From: Pseudonocardia endophytica | GTDB lineage: Bacteria > Actinomycetota > Actinomycetes > Mycobacteriales > Pseudonocardiaceae | Length of the DNA: 64,000 bases | NCBI RefSeq assembly: GCF_004339565.1 | Contig: NZ_SMFZ01000001.1 | Coordinates: forward strand, 2,604,001-2,668,000 | Reading direction: 5' to 3' | In this document: positions 63,651 through 64,000 of the stretch, one piece after another | Numbering within the stretch: position 1 is the first letter of the stretch | Layout: each line of letters opens with the position of its first letter | Translations under genes and position numbers: made by a program | The notes under the pieces: generated by a model | What the model saw: only the letters and a program-made list of their open reading frames with translations | What the model was told of the DNA's origin: nothing | Databases searched by the model: none

Positions 63651-64000
63651 TCAGGATCCGGGGCCCTCCAGCATCTCGGTCACCAGCGCCGCGATCGGGC
63701 TGCGCTCGCTGCGGGTGAGCGTCACGTGGGCGAACAACGGGTGGCCCTTCAGCTTCTCGATCACCGCGGCGACGCCGTCGTGCCGACCGACCCGCAGGTT
63801 GTCCCGCTGCGCGACGTCGTGCGTGAGCACCACCCGGCTCGCCGCGCCCAGCCGGGAGAGCACCGTGAGCAGCACGTTGCGCTCCAACGACTGCGCCTCG
63901 TCGACGATCACGAACGTGTCGTGCAGCGAACGGCCGCGGATGTGCGTGAGCGGCAGGACCTCCAGCAGCCCGCGGGCGATCACCTCGTCGATCACGTCCT
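63651..64000 (-). CDS. phoH: PhoH family protein, 3' part (5' end outside the window)
   Basis: Only the last 116 or so codons are present. The visible part holds the P-loop ATPase Walker B area [20 protein letters not shown], the sensor [20 protein letters not shown] and the PhoH C-terminal [20 protein letters not shown]. In mycobacteria PhoH2 (Rv1095) fuses a PIN RNase domain to this ATPase; whether that domain is present upstream cannot be seen. It lies where synteny with the fum-glpX block predicts. Confidence 0.88.
   Translation of the reverse strand, partial: DVIDEVIARGLLEVLPLTHIRGRSLHDTFVIVDEAQSLERNVLLTVLSRLGAASRVVLTHDVAQRDNLRVGRHDGVAAVIEKLKGHPLFAHVTLTRSERSPIAALVTEMLEGPGS

Overview
The window is very GC-rich (roughly 74% by eye), with dense short-spaced genes and many GTG starts that overlap the previous stop as GTGA or ATGA. 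Gene content is actinobacterial: mycothiol synthesis (mshB), a 7Fe ferredoxin beside dapC, the GuaB1-type GMP reductase, a lipid droplet-associated protein and a mycothiol-dependent isomerase family protein. Two blocks follow Mycobacterium tuberculosis gene order: dapC-fdx / mshB-145 aa membrane protein / lpqW-typA (compare Rv1165-Rv1178) and ychF / ispH-xseA-xseB-DUF4245-glpX-fum-phoH (compare Rv1095-Rv1112). I read it as a chromosomal segment of a Pseudonocardia-like member of the Pseudonocardiales; the genus is inference.

Layout. 1-5.8 kb: a repeat array, an Xre regulator overlapping dapD, a CHAD protein, an MFS exporter and dapC-fdxA, so two steps of the lysine/DAP pathway sit here. 6.3-10.5 kb: an acetyltransferase, then tsaD-mshB and two downstream genes on the minus strand. 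10.6-18.6 kb: an oligopeptide ABC operon (oppABCDF) and an LpqW-like lipoprotein. 18.7-25.9 kb: typA, a 50-residue Cys/Lys-rich protein, an AbiEi/DUF559-like protein, an SRPBCC-Nudix fusion, a two-gene ABC exporter, a pterin dehydratase and a nitrilase-family amidase. 26-30 kb: a DAHP synthase gene preceded by an aromatic-rich leader peptide with mutually exclusive hairpins, mscL, and a plant-like long ketol-acid reductoisomerase divergent from a LysR regulator.

31-36 kb: a GntR-flavin monooxygenase-PPOX operon divergent from a ThDP enzyme, with two palindromic operator candidates between them, followed by a maleylpyruvate isomerase-family protein. 36.1-39.0 kb is the accessory region: a decayed vapB tail, vapBC, and an AlbA/Schlafen-type ATPase gene of lower GC. 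They are separated by three direct copies of a 21-nt sequence that is the 3' end of ychF, the pattern expected from repeated integration at the ychF 3' end. 40-48.7 kb: a two-component system, an enoyl-CoA hydratase, the alkylation-repair pair alkA-like/ogt, rmuC, a DUF6542 protein and a small L,D-transpeptidase. 48.8-64 kb: ispH, xseAB, DUF4245, glpX, fumC, an EAL-like/CBS protein, an ATP-dependent DNA ligase, a HutC-type GntR regulator divergent from guaB1, a DICT/degenerate-GGDEF protein and the 3' part of phoH.

Several convergent gene junctions carry repeats or perfect hairpins. No rRNA, tRNA, CRISPR array, transposase or integrase gene was found. Positions and translations are from direct reading; family names rest on motif recognition without database searches.
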